From the NCBI GenBank assembly GCA_948144175.1, contig CANXME010000095.1, positions 496,001-560,000 of the forward strand: DNA of 64,000 nucleotides, written 5' to 3'. Below the pieces are notes generated by a model. That model saw only the letters and a program-made list of their open reading frames with translations, ran no database searches and was not told where the DNA came from. The position numbers and the translations under genes are program-made. Source of the stretch: Closterium sp. NIES-65 (taxonomy: Eukaryota > Streptophyta > Zygnematophyceae > Desmidiales > Closteriaceae). Positions 63,687-64,000 of this stretch are shown here, one piece after another. Within the stretch, counting starts at the first letter, position 1. Each line of letters begins with the position of its first letter.

Positions 63687-64000
63687 TGGGGGAATACGGT
63701 ATGGTACAACCAACCCACGACGTTGAACGTATAATATTTTTTTGGTGAGTCTGATTTTCAGGCAAAGAAAAACATGTAATTGTGAAATCTGTCATGATTG
63801 TTTTTACTGCCTTAGATCAATATGAGAACCTGAGAGGGTACCAGACCAAAAAGTAAAACTTTCCAAATCACTTACAAAAATGAGATGCAAACTCAAATGT
63901 GTAAATGTATAAAATTGCTTTCTTACAGTTGTAGCTTCTCTGTTCTTGACGAAGGTGGTTGTGTGCGAGCTGGTTGAGATCCAGTCAGATTGCAAGATTC
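63687..64000. other. AT-rich sequence, nothing recognised
   Basis: Flank of element D. One minus-strand ORF of 63 codons has no recognisable feature. Confidence 0.4.

Noticed and set aside
63804..63995. A 63-codon minus-strand ORF at the window end
   Set aside because: Short, no recognisable motif, AT-rich context.

Overview
The window is eukaryotic nuclear DNA from the green lineage. It is an 8.7-kb low-copy gene island (about 21.6-30.3 kb) set in a dense thicket of nested LTR retrotransposons. Three things point to the green lineage: a spliced plastid-type Rieske oxygenase of the PAO/TIC55/PTC52 group, a chromodomain-bearing Ty3/gypsy element, and initiator-tRNA-type primer sites on many Ty1/copia elements. 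GC-rich short introns and Gly/Pro/Ala-rich copia proteins would suit a streptophyte alga, but that placement is inference.

Left block (1-21.6 kb). A broken + strand copia tail (element A) ends at 1167. A full-length minus-strand copia (element B, 1371-14887, target duplication CCTAT) follows. An intact, very young Ty3/gypsy chromovirus (3635-9672, AAAGG) sits inside B. Next comes a minus-strand pair sharing one LTR: a small non-coding element K and a copia C that has lost its reverse-transcriptase core (15179-21592).

Gene island. It holds a MITE-like inverted-repeat element (21970-22306), a seven-exon Rieske oxygenase gene (23272-27607, + strand) with an 18-bp minisatellite in intron 5, and one uncharacterised minus-strand ORF (29061-29696).

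Right block (30.3-63.7 kb). An old + strand copia of a second family (D) has been split by serial insertions. D holds a decayed copia H. H holds a 1.37-kb non-coding LTR element T (CACTC). The 3' LTR of T holds copia I (GAGTA). The leader of I holds another small non-coding LTR element J (CACCG). H also holds copia G (GCCAA). The RNase H region of D holds copias E and F side by side, both on the target CTCAC. LTR-pair divergence counted by eye falls with nesting depth (T 6/143, I 2/126, J 1/255; B 4/133, gypsy 1/402), which supports the reconstruction.

Most copia elements belong to one family with 126-143-bp LTRs. It has a hairpin just downstream of the primer site, a leader minisatellite that differs in every copy, a Gly-rich Gag with an unusually wide zinc-knuckle-like motif, and an Ala/Glu/Pro/Gly pentapeptide array between integrase and RT. 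E is the best-preserved copy. It is split only by a 172-bp tandem duplication that shifts the frame. All coordinates and divergences were read by eye.
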